Origin: Phalacrocorax aristotelis
Lineage: Eukaryota; Chordata; Aves; Suliformes; Phalacrocoracidae
Direction of reading: 5' to 3'
Length of the DNA stretch: 64,000 bases
Assembly: GCF_949628215.1 (NCBI RefSeq)
Contig: NC_134277.1
Location: 96,027,963 to 96,091,962, forward strand
Below are positions 53,155-64,000 of the stretch, piece after piece. The first letter of the stretch is position 1. Each line of letters begins with the position of its first letter. The notes beneath the pieces are model-generated. The model searched no databases. It was not told the origin of the DNA and was given only the letters and a program-made list of their open reading frames with translations. The position numbers and the translations under genes are program-made.

Positions 53155-56100
53155 ATAACTAACTAAAATTTCTCAGAAACAATGTCAGTTACCATTTCAA
53201 TTTTCTAAAACATAACCTCAAAAGAGTGTATCAGTTTTAACTACAGGATAGTCTTGTGTGTGTAACAGTAAACAGCTACTCAGAAAATGAAGACTAACAT
53301 TTAGCAGATGACGAAGGTGTTAGTGTTTACATGTACCAGGTCTTGAAGACCTTCATCCAGATCACCTGAATCAGACATGTACCATGTCTAAAATTTCTGA
53401 ACTCTAAGTGACCATGAAGAAAAAAGTACATTATCAGGAAATCCCAATGATTTCCAGATAATTCCTCTTACAAAATTAATTTCAGTTTCTTTTCAATTAT
53501 TTTTTTTTAACATTGGGCATTTTTGCTAATGTTTCCACTGTCTGATTTGTCCCAAGATGAAAGTTTGGCTTGGCAAACGGGGTATGCCTGAGGATGACCA
53601 GTATTTCGCCTGGTTCCAAAGTATTAGCATTTCCTGACATCTGTACTAATTTGGTCTAATTTTTCACAAACTGGAATTCCTGAAGCCAGTGTACAAGGGT
53701 TATACCAACAGATACATTCAGCCATATCTGAAGAAGTGAACAGAATAAGAAATGTGTAGACCTTTATGTTAAACATAGCCAAACTCTGTGTGTGTGAATC
53801 TGTGTGCATAAGCACACACACATATATACTATAGGCTTACCCAGGTGGTCATAGCCAGGGAGAAAACAGATACTTCAAAGAGTTTTCAGGAGAGGTTCAT
53901 TTATAGGCACTGGGGGGAGTTGTACAGATGGTGCTTCTGTCTGGCAAAGGTTTGAATAAGGAGAGGAATATTGGAAGGAATTATCTTGATGGGGTTCTGT
54001 GGTTAGCCCTATATATTTTTTATGTTTAAGAAAAGAAGTAGTCTGGCAATTAGGTGGGAAATTTCTAGAAAGAGAGTTCAAGACGTTATCTTTCTAGCAG
54101 CCCATCCCTTTACTAAGAAATGGGGGAGGTTTATAAAAAGGTGAAGAGGTGACTATGTGTTTCACATTCACTTGATACGCTGTGGGAGAGAAACCTCTGC
54201 ATCCCTGATCACTAGATGGGACAGGCCTCTGCTCAAGAGGAGAGTGTGACCAGATGTGATAAGAAATCAGGTGACCACAATTTCTTTTTTATACTTCCTA
54301 CAATATTTTATACTTCCTTCATTACACAAATGTTCTGGCAGACAGCCTGAACCCTGACCTCTCAAGGCTAGAAGAATCACATAAAAACTCTCAGTTGGAG
54401 GCAGGTGATGAGAGCCTTACCAAAACTATACATAACAACATACAGTAATCTCAAACCTGAATTAAATTAGATGCCTAACCAGCGAATTCTCCCTGAACAT
54501 TTCTCCCTTGACACGTCCACCTGGACATCAAGTTAGATACCTGGGTGTAAGGAAGTTTCTAACAGACAGGGAAATACCTCTGTTACTTCCTCACAATCCC
54601 TTCTGGCCCATTCGGCACCATGACAGGTCCTCCTCTAACAACACTAGAGAAGAAAATAGTCTTTGAAAGGCTTTTCTAGCTCTAGTGGAAGATTAATTCC
54701 TTTTGTTGGTCACAAAAAGGACTGACACTGCCTCCCTTGCAGACTTGGGACCTACGTCCCAAAAGAAGTACCATTAAAAATCATTGCAAAATGACTGGCA
54801 TTACAAATTCCAAACTAGTCCAATGTTGACACAAACATATTTTTACTACGTGCCTTAACAAAGTGTGCCTCACTATGCAAGGCGATAACTGCAAACTAAC
54901 TGTATCTCTTCTTGATTTGATATAGTCAGCATAAAAAGCGAAATAATGCAACACACATAGCACATTTTTTTCAGGTATTTCTTCTTCCATAAACCGATAT
55001 TATGTGCTGCCTTGTCCAAAATGCTTATGCCCCAGCTATATAGCTGGGCTGTACTTCTCTGTACATATTACTTGGGTGTTGATGAAAATGTGTGCGTTTG
55101 CAAATCTGTTACAACAGAGCTGTAACAAAGACACATCAAACTCTTCTTGGTAGGACTTCTGGGTCTTATCAAGATAACTCACGGCTCTCCTCTGTAAACC
55201 GCTTTTGAAATTCCCCTCCCATTAGTTGCTCTCATTTGACTTTGTTCAGCTGATTGCTCAGTCATGGGCAGCCCGAACAGATCCAGCTGAGGTAACCGTA
55301 CCACTTCCTTACTGCCACTGTCCAGATCTGCTGCTCTGCTACGGGCTATCAGCAAAGCGGCAGGGTCAGCAGGTGCAACGTATGACTGTGTCCCAATTCA
55401 CAGCGCCTCGTATCAGCCTTAATTGCAGAATAAGGAGAGTGTAAGCTAGGACACTGCAGCACGTATTGGGCTGACTGAGTCGCCAGCTTTTTCCTCACTG
55501 AATGTGGGAACCAGCACTTGAAGCAGTCTGGGAGAAAAATAATCCTATCCGGAGGAGGAAAAGCTATAGAGATGCACAGCATTGCTCTCCAAAAGCAGGG
55601 GGGAGAGAGGACTGTACTCTTCTGTGGTCCCACATCCTCCTGCAGCTTAATCTGACACGTACAGGTTAGCTATTAACAGGAAGATCAGAGGACAAATCTT
55701 GCACTCCCAGCCTGGGCACCAAATGACAGAGCAAATTTCACAGGCTTTCCCCTCCTGAAAGCTGACAAAATAGTGATATTTCAGCTTCAGCTGTGGGGTT
55801 TTTCCCCATATTTAAAGTGACTTAGATGCAGACGGATACACAGTTTGCCAACAGACACAGAAAACAGGTGAATAAATTGACTGATATATGATGACTTTGT
55901 GTAAGCACAACATTATACACCATTCTGAGGCCATGCCCAACAAAACGACTGGAGTCCTGCTTGTAGCAAAAGTGGCTATACCACACATTACATATGAGTA
56001 ATTACTAGTTGAACCAGAACTAATGCCACAAAGAGCTATAGCAATTGTTAGCCAAATTGAGTCTGCCATGGCAGATGCTAAAATAATTTCTCAGGGGGAT

Positions 56101-58100
56101 TACAGGCCATATCCAAGCAGTTAATTCATTAGAAGTGTAATATTCAGAGTGGCAATGGATGAGCAGACAAAATGGTAGCAAAGAGAGCACAGTTCTTAAA
56201 TCAAACGAGCACTACTGCCTTCCTTCCTCACCTTCTACTTCCCTATTTGTATGAACAATTCATGCCTCGGTTAATAAGCAAAACTGCATATATTTGCTTA
56301 CTAGCTAGCCTGAACAAACTTCTCAATGTCTTGGGTTTGGAAAAAAACAGAGCATTTTGCTAGTGTATTGTACAGTCATCAGTAATCAAATACATGAAGT
56401 CACTGTCCCTGCTATAAATTCCTTCCGTGAAAAGAGAGGAGTATTGTTAAATAGCTGTGACAGATACTGGTTTCAACTGGCAAGATACTTCAGCAAACCA
56501 GCATTCCTCAAATATTCACACAGGTGTTGTCTACAGGAATGTCTGCATGGGTACTTGCAGGAATAAAAATTATATTCCATGGGGAGGGCATTTTCACAAA
56601 TGATACTTAGCTATTTCTCAATTAAAGAAGAGCAAAACTCCCAGGTGACTTGCCTGACCACTATGAACTAACCCTTGACTACTCAGATGCAATTCCTAGT
56701 AGAGCAAAGGCTCAGTTGTGTCCATCCAAGTAGAGAAAATAGAGGTTATAGAGGATGTTATTGGCAAATAAGTCACATGCTGGTTGTCTGCAAAGCTGCC
56801 TATGTCCCTGCAGAAAGGGAAGCCACTTGAAGGAGGAAGAGAATTGGTTAGACACTGAATTTATTTTGCATTATTTTCTGAGTTTTGAATGCAGGCTGTT
56901 AAAATTGGTCTGTCTTTGAGCATTGATTACTTGTATATTTGCACTTCCAGGACACAGACACAAAGCAATAAAACAATACCATTTCATTTGGCACAACTGA
57001 CTGTAGAGGAAACAAAGCTTGACACAAACCAGACAAAAATAAATATTAGACAAATATACACCAGACTGCTGCATACCGAGAACTCCAAAGTGGCTTTTAC
57101 GGGTTTAAAAGCTTGGATGTGTGCAAAAGAAAACAGTAAAATTAGCTTTGCAGCCAGGTTGCCACCTTTACTCATGCTGACTAGTACTTCACCTCACACA
57201 ACACACAACTCACAACTCATTTACAGCTCAGCATGATGAAGGAGGAGAGAATCTATTACAAAATGTGAAATAGAAAGGCTTTTCTACAGATGTTACGCAG
57301 AAGTTCAGCAAAGGTGAGTAAGGAAAACAAGCTTTTAGCCATGTTCCAAATCACGCAGGGCTTTACAAATCAGGTCCTCCTGAACTGCTTCTGGAAGTGA
57401 CAGCAACCCAACAAAGGGTGTTGTAGCAAAGACAATACATGAAACCCATTTCTGTTAAACAAAGAAATAGGTCACTGTTTAACATACGTGATGAATTTTC
57501 TCAGTGGTCCTAAGAAAGTTTTGTAGAGGTCTAAAAAGGGCAATGGCACAGGAGAAAAGCGGGTGATTCTAAATATCAAGTACACTTTACAGCTGCTTGG
57601 ACAAACAAATAGGAAAATCACGGCCTGCCAAGCTAGAAGTTACAGCTCTGCAGGCTGTCCCAAGATGAGAGATATGTGGGGAACTGGGCATCACAGCTGT
57701 ACTGCAGGCAAGCCAGGAACTGCAACGGAAAGCAATAGTATCGCCTCTCATGTCTCCTCCTGCCTCAGCACTACCAACCATCCTCACTGTTCTTCTCTAA
57801 GTAGCTGCTTTCACTAAGGAAACACAGCACCTCTGCTAGCCCAATCTCATCAGAAAGGAATTTTTGAATGAAATGTTTTTTGAAGGCTATTGCTGATTTA
57901 TCACCTCATAGGAAAGATACACGTTTGAAAAAAACCTTGGCAGATTTTCACAACTATAACTGTTTCTTCTAGAGTTCAGAATGATTAAATTTGTCAAACA
58001 TAATTCATTACCCCCACATCCATCCTTTCCTGTAAGATACTTAAATGTCTGCTTTCAGTTGCAAGAGTCACCACCAGAGAGTTACTAGTGCTCTAGTACC

Positions 58101-58143
58101 TATGTATATTACATATACATAAACATATATATAGTATATACAC
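58101..58143. repeat. TA/CA-rich simple repeat
   Basis: Irregular TATA, CATA and ATAC words over about 43 bases, within the intron upstream of the microexon. Confidence 0.75.
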
Positions 58144-58947
58144 TAGCATAATTAGCTGATTAACAGCCAGTGTGATTGCCATGCTTTAAAATATTTTTCA
58201 GCAAATGCTCTTCTCAGATTTGGATACTAAAGATGTCCAAAGTGATGGCACTACCATACATATAGAGGCAGGCAATTTCCAAATACACATGCTGTAACCT
58301 CCTCTCTAATCACCTGCAGAAAGAGAGAGTACCGTGTCATTCAAACAATGTTTACAATTAACATGCCTCTTCAAAATGGCCACCCCAAAAAAGGAAGGCT
58401 ACTATCCACTATCAACAGAATAAAAGTACAATCCAAGGTGGTCACTACTGCCTGCAAATGAGCCATTTTCCTGAAGACTGTATATCAAATGTCTCTTCTT
58501 CTGCCAAAAAAAAAAAAACAAATCAAACTTGCACAGATCAGAAAAACATAAACACAAGGATATTCCACAGTTTGGAGTCCTAGGACATTAATGATACCAA
58601 AGTTATGATAAGTGACTTATTTTTTATACAAGCTTTCCTAAGTTTATCTCTAGACCTGATTTTTTACTTTGAGCTTTTAGCTGTTGTTCAAGTACACACA
58701 CTTAGTCTGAGTTTTGAAGCTGAGCTTTTATTAATTCTTCAACTATATCTGATATAAGTTTATAAAAAAAAGCACCCTTCTTACAGACACCTTCTCCTCA
58801 GGTCATTGCTTGGTGAACTTTACACAGCAACTTGGGGACGAGCAAACTGACCCATAACACCTGTTTGAGAAAATGTTTGGAAAATGCCTCAATAGATCAT
58901 GCATTTATTTGATGTTTTCCCTACGGAGAAGAAGCAACAGACCTTAC

Positions 58948-59010
58948 ATTAGGGTCCTGCAGGCTGGAGGTCTTACTGGGATTTACAAAAGAGGTCTCTT
59001 CTTTCACAGC
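58948..59010 (-). CDS. Coding exon 2 of the unidentified gene
   Basis: The exon is 63 nt, 21 codons, phase 0 at both ends (assembled residues 23-43). It starts AVKEETSFVN and ends SSLQDPN. The acceptor is TTCTTTTAACAG and the donor AAT then GTAAGG. The two other frames stop early (TGA and TAA). The composition is polar and charged, with no fold visible. Its phase fits the first coding exon at 62826-62891 upstream and the microexon downstream. Confidence 0.65.
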
Positions 59011-62000
59011 CTGTTAAAAGAAGGAGCCAAAATTTAGTATAACATCCATACACTTAGGATAATACAACTGTTTATTAAAAAAATATTCCTGTAAGCACCC
59101 CAGAAAACTGCAATACCCAAAATGCCTACTCTGCTCAGATGTAAAAGGCACAGTATTTTTTTTTCACCTCCTACAGTTGCGATTCACTGTGATGAGCTAC
59201 AATGTGCAGAGCAATAGAGTTAGGAAGAGACTGGAGAGGGATAAAGGAGGAGAAAGAAAGGAATGCTGATATTTATGGTTCCTTCAGAAAGCATTTGAGC
59301 AGAAATAATAAAAATCAACCCAGGCAAACATACTGTTGCCTAGCTGTTCTTCTGATTGGAGTAGAATAAGCATTCATGTAGTCTAATCAAAATAATGATG
59401 CCAACTTTTCATTCAGTCTTTGAAAAATTAATTGAAAAATGGGATCCCCCACATATAATCACACTGTACATGCAATTCACAGAAAATCTCACCCACTACT
59501 GCTCTCTGCTAAATTAGAGTCCTGTATCACATACCATTTTGTCTACAGAGCTGAAAATACTAGTATTGCAAAATGACTTACATGAAAATTGCTTCATTAC
59601 CCAGGAAACGCCCAGTTGGGGCAGATGTTGGCAGATTATACTCTTCGACTGAGATGCAGGGTTCCACAGTCCATGTGTAAATGCCAGTATCGGTACAACA
59701 CTGCACCCCTCTACAAAAAATACTGGCTGAAGACACAGGAGTATCTCCAAATCAGTAATGGATTTGCCAGGCTCTGACATTTCTATTCCGCTAAATGGAC
59801 AGAAGGCAACTGATACAGTCCTACACTGGAGTGATTTTTCAGTGTCAATATCTGAATCATAATAATTTGAGGCCATTGGTCCAGATCAAATTGAATTAAA
59901 TATGCTAGTCTCATCCTCTTCAAAAAGGATGAGACAGGTTCCTTCAAATCCATCAAATTCAAATCAAAGGATTTTACAGGCATGTACAAAAATTGTAAAT
60001 TTGACATGAGACCTTCCATTCAACACAAATTGATACATTCCATTTGAGGGTACTCATAAGAAAAAGAAACAAAATCAAAGCTGAATTTCTCCTATACCTT
60101 AGCAATGAACTACAAAATATCAGTAGGGATGCTAAGTGCTTGGGGAAATTGCCCAGGCTGTGGTAGTTTTAGGTTTGCTTCCTCCTTGTGCCAGAGAGAC
60201 CAAAATCCCCATTGCCACTTTTCAAGTCATTATTTACCAGAGCATCAGCCATGGTGGGAACAGACTGTTCCAGCTTGCACACACGATTAACTGTATAGGC
60301 AATGAAACTGGAACCACTGGGAGCCTGGCTGAAAGTGAACTCTGTCCTGGGCCTACTCTAGCCAAGTACCTGAGGTGATGGGTTAGGGAGCATTTTAAGA
60401 TAAATCCCTCTGTAACCCTTCCTGTTAGAGTTGTTGCACCTTGTATATTGATACCAAAACCCTGATGAGCAGAGAGGGGACCCTCTGAACTTCATCAGCA
60501 GGTTTGCCCCTCTCCTAGGGCGCTAGTTTTCACAGAGGAAGCTAGTTTACTCAGAGGAGAACAGGATCAGCAGTAGATACTGGAGGAGCTCCTCCCCAGC
60601 ATAGTGCTCTTATGTATTTGGGTTTAATCTCCCTCAGCCAGAGGTTTCCTCAGTCCTGAGCAAATGCTCTAAACATTAAGCAATCAGATAAAAGTGGGAC
60701 ATAATCATACCATCACCACCATCGTAACTTGGCCACTAAATTTTTGCAGGTAAGGTTTTCAGTGAGTTAGCTTCACACTGTGAATAATTTCAGGCCCCAA
60801 AGTGCAATTTTTAAATTTTAATAAATTCATAACTTTAAGAAATTATCTCAGCTCTAGAAAACATTTCTTTACTTGTCTTCTAGTAGCTCTGTCTAGCATA
60901 ATGTTTAGTCAAAATCTAGTACTTTCTTGAAAGGAAATAAAAGGTTTTTTAAGGAATTGAGAGTAAGCATTGAAAATCATTCTTTGTTGGCATAGACGAG
61001 CACTGAAGTAATACTTCTTTGTTCTAAGAAATTATAATGCTTTTCATAAAGCTGTTGGGTTTCTGAAAGCTGTAAACATGAATCTGGCTGTCAGAAACTT
61101 AGTATGCAGTCTCTTCTTCCACACTGATGTCTTAACAACATTTTATTGTTAAGCCTGACAAGCCAGCTGCTTATTATGTGTCAAATTGGCTACTTTTTAA
61201 AACCATAAATTTTATTTTATTCCAATTTTCACCAAATTAATTGAGCTGCATTTTAAGATGTACTTGAACACAGCAAAGGAAAAGAGAATATAGAGGTCAA
61301 GATGCGATGCAGGGGCTGTGACCAGGAGTGAAATTATTAAAATTCCACTTACTTAAACAGTATAAGCCATGGGCCTCATTAGCCAGTTGGGAGGGCTTCA
61401 CTGTATTAGTGCCTAATAGCTGACCCTTGGTTTCTTCTCAGATCTGTGACCATATTACCACTCTCTTTTGCCTTCGCTGCACTGGAAGGCTAAGCCTGCA
61501 TCTCAAGAAGTGGTGTATTCCTAAACGGCATGATCAGCATCCTGAGGAACTTCTCTTCATGTTAATTTTCTCCATTATTACTTATGCTTTAGAGAACAGA
61601 AAAGACTCCTGTACACACAAGTAGCTACTGCAGACCAGCAAGCAAGTAATCTCATTCTAAACTAGAGGGAGAGAGGGAGAATGTGAAGAAATGGAGAGGC
61701 CTGAACAGCCTTAGGTGATGCAGGCATGCACACTGGGTGCCATGGGTGTGCACTGGCAGGTACACATTCATAAGGATGAGCTAATTCTCCTCGCCCTATG
61801 CCCCTCCCCCATGCCTATGGATGAACAGACGTAGGAAAACGTTATACCTGCAAACATTTCTGCAAAGGTCTTCAGCCATCAGGAACTGCATTACCCTTGC
61901 TTTGCTTTTTGGCTCACTGGGTTTTGGTTGGTTTGTTTGTTTCAGAAAGAGGCCAGTAACTCATTAGGTGACAGTATGTTTCTTTTATTTTTCCTCCTAA

Positions 62001-62825
62001 CCCAGCAAATCACACTCACTAACTACACAAGGACTTCCTCAGCCTTACGGAAAAGATGTGAATGTAAAACAAGGGTTATACTTGTACACAACTCTCACAA
62101 TATAATTCCCAGATAGTTTGCCTTCATTTGAATGCAAGTGCATGTGCTAAGGCCAGGATTTAGGTTTCTATAGCAGGATGCCCTCCATCAATGGAACAAG
62201 GGAGTTTAGCCAAAGATAGCAGGAGGTACGTAGGTGAGGAATGTATATGGACAGCTGGGCAGAGGCTCTGTCACCCACAGAAAGCCCAGCACTGGGTTGT
62301 GTAAGAAGGACAGAGGCAGCAGCATGGAGCTGCTCAGATGTTCTTAACTAAGGCAGATTCTCCCCTCACCCAGAGGCTGCTGCTCCAAAAGGGAGAGGTT
62401 TCAGGGCACAGCAGACCTGGAAACGTCATTTATAAAGAAGCAGATTCATTTAATAATTACCCAAAGAGAAAAAAGCTGGCTCTTCTGGCTACCAGACTGC
62501 AAACCAAACAAAATTAAAGGTCGATCAATATAATCCATCCACACAATGCCATTCTCTTTTCTTATCTGCACTGGGCCCAGAGCAAAAGAAAAATTATTAA
62601 TGTTCCAATTTCATATGTCATTAACTTTCTGGATGGTGTTAGAAACAAGGGTAAAGCATTACTTTATCGTACTAGAGACAAGAAACATGCCTGGACAGAA
62701 ATGCCATTGTACAGCCTCTGTTCGTGGATGATTGCTAAGAAAGACTAGTTTCACCAAAATATTAAAAGAGGACAAAAGCATCTAAGTAATATCAAATTTT
62801 GTCCACAGTTGCCTAAGTGATATAC
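59011..62825 (-). other. First coding intron (3.8 kb)
   Basis: A/T-rich intron bounded by the donor CAG then GTATATC (left of 62826) and the acceptor right of 59010. No repeat family or further exon recognised. Confidence 0.6.
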
Positions 62826-62891
62826 CTGTGGACTGCCAGGCTGATCCTGGCTGTTTTCAGACTGCTTATCAGTGGATCCCTGAGCAGCCAT
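62826..62891 (-). CDS. Probable first coding exon (start codon at 62891)
   Basis: From the ATG at 62891-62889 the exon gives 22 codons, starting MAAQGSTDKQ and ending QDQPGSPQ, to a donor CAG then GTATATC in phase 0. The start context is good (G at -3, G at +4). The frame stays open upstream for about 60 bases (to a TGA), so an internal exon beginning further right cannot be excluded. However, the Met-Ala-Ala start, Kozak context and the G/C-richer sequence just upstream favour initiation here. The residues are polar and low-complexity, as in the rest of the protein. Confidence 0.6.
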
Positions 62892-64000
62892 AACCCCTGC
62901 TGCTGTCCTAGCAGCCAGGTCCTTTGGAGCCTTAGGGAGCAGACGGATGCTTCAGGGACGCAACATCAGACTCTGCTGAGCTTTCCAGCAGGGTTGGGAA
63001 CACCTTCTGGCCTGTGGGATCAACTCCACGTATGAATTCACAAGCCCCAGTGGCTGGATTTGCCTAGTGAACAGCAGCTCCTTCTATTTTCTTCTGAAGG
63101 AAGAGTTAGCCCCAGGATGATGGGGAACAGGACCTCAGAATAGAAATTGGTTGCACTGGGCATGTACCAAGTGGGAGAACACAGGAAAGACACAACTTCC
63201 CTGCAGCCTTCTGTGCTTCTGCATAGATGACTAATTCTGGCTGGGACTGTGGGCTGGTAAGCCTCCTCTGGGGTACTGGGCAAGGCAGGCGATGGGCCTT
63301 AAACCTCAAGGAAGCACCTTGGGGAGCCAGCACCCTCTGTGCCCCTCCTCCATCCCAAGGGGCATCGCTGTGGCTCTCACCCCATCTGATCCACAATAGG
63401 AATATCTACAATCAGCAAAAAAGACTGCATGAAGAACCTGATCACTGCAGCCAAGGTGGGGTGTCAGGTTCTCATCTGAGAAAGACAAGGGTCTGGAAGG
63501 CTCATATGAAACACATGATGTCTCTTATTTAGCAATTTCACAAAGTTCCCAGTTACAGAAAGGAAGGGGGAGCAACACAGCTTTCACATGTTTGGCGATC
63601 TTCAAAGGTAAGGAAGCAATGGCTCTCGCTGCAGTGGCCTGGAAATACTTTTCTTTAGCGTCTCTTTCTGGCTCTGTAATGATGCTAAGGAGGCCTGAAG
63701 CATACCAGGTTTTTCAGCTCTTCACCTACATTTTTGTCATTTGTCACCCACACCGATTGTTGACCGATCGCATTAGATAATACAGGCTAAGCAACATATT
63801 ATCAGGAAGAACACCCTGCCAAGGTAAACCTACCCTGGTGATTTAATTATGTTAAATGTATCCTTTCAGGCAGAAAAGCGTCATGGTTAGGTCTCTTGGG
63901 AACAGACTACTCTGTTTTTCTCCCTCTGAACAGGGCCTGGCACCATGCATTTCCTGGGCTATGGCGGGGGCTCCTACACATCACCACAAACGAACAGTAC
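62892..64000. other. Upstream flank of the first coding exon
   Basis: Probably 5' UTR, a non-coding first exon, or promoter-side sequence of the minus-strand gene. It is moderately G/C-rich between 62892 and 63400 but has no dense CpG cluster that I would call a CpG island, and no TATA box is convincing. No gene on the plus strand is supported. Confidence 0.4.

Larger units (their letters stand above)
50041..58947 (-). other. Intron between exon 2 and the microexon (8.9 kb)
   Basis: It contains an old CR1 tail (53004-53154) and an AT-rich dinucleotide stretch (58101-58143). The longest non-CR1 frame with hydrophobic content is at 52501-52974 (minus, 157 codons); it has no family signature that I recognise and no splice context, and is probably chance. 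Confidence 0.55.

Noticed and set aside
63540..63610. Plus-strand exon-like piece ending at GTAAGG near 63608
   Set aside because: Short, with a weak acceptor and no partner exon on the plus strand.

Overview
The window looks like avian nuclear DNA. The best evidence is four CR1 LINE fragments whose 3' ends carry the ATTCTATG octamer typical of bird CR1. In addition, interspersed repeats are sparse, long stretches have no coding potential, and the few coding pieces are short islands bounded by GT/AG splice sites. No bacterial, viral, tRNA, rRNA or CRISPR feature was seen. Almost all open frames above 60 codons are chance or lie in CR1.

The main content is one minus-strand, multi-exon gene spread over at least 47 kb. 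I assembled eight exons from splice signals and reading phase: 62826-62891 (contains the probable start codon), 58948-59010, 50018-50040 (a 23-nt microexon), 45072-45176, 40430-40568, 39893-39970, 20061-20129 and 15891-16054. Every junction between them keeps one open frame, giving 235 codons plus 2 nt, and the gene must continue further left. The product is Ser/Thr/Pro-rich and probably disordered. It carries a basic Arg-Lys-Leu-Thr-Arg-Gln-Tyr-Ser site, a six-alanine run, an Asp-Leu-Leu-Met-Asp-Phe segment resembling a clathrin box, and NPF and DPF tripeptides as in endocytic adaptors. I do not recognise the gene and give no symbol. Two more pieces are tentative: an alternative first exon (26876-26914) that would splice in frame to the NPF/DPF exon, and a GC-rich exon-like block (13066-13234) with good splice sites but a clashing phase.

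Layout: 1-7359 has no recognised gene; 7360-8351 is a CR1 fragment; 8352-13065 is unassigned and holds two inverted repeats; 13066-62891 is the gene with its introns; 62892-64000 is its upstream flank. The largest intron (20130-39892) contains a CR1 with an internal deletion (30637-31289) and a reverse-oriented CR1 (38157-38477). The intron at 40569-45071 holds a duplicated block around a TTCAATAA-type repeat, and the 8.9-kb intron at 50041-58947 contains an older CR1 tail.

All calls come from reading the sequence; no database search or splice predictor was run. The splice-phase chain is the strongest evidence here. The functional reading of the protein is inference from short motifs.
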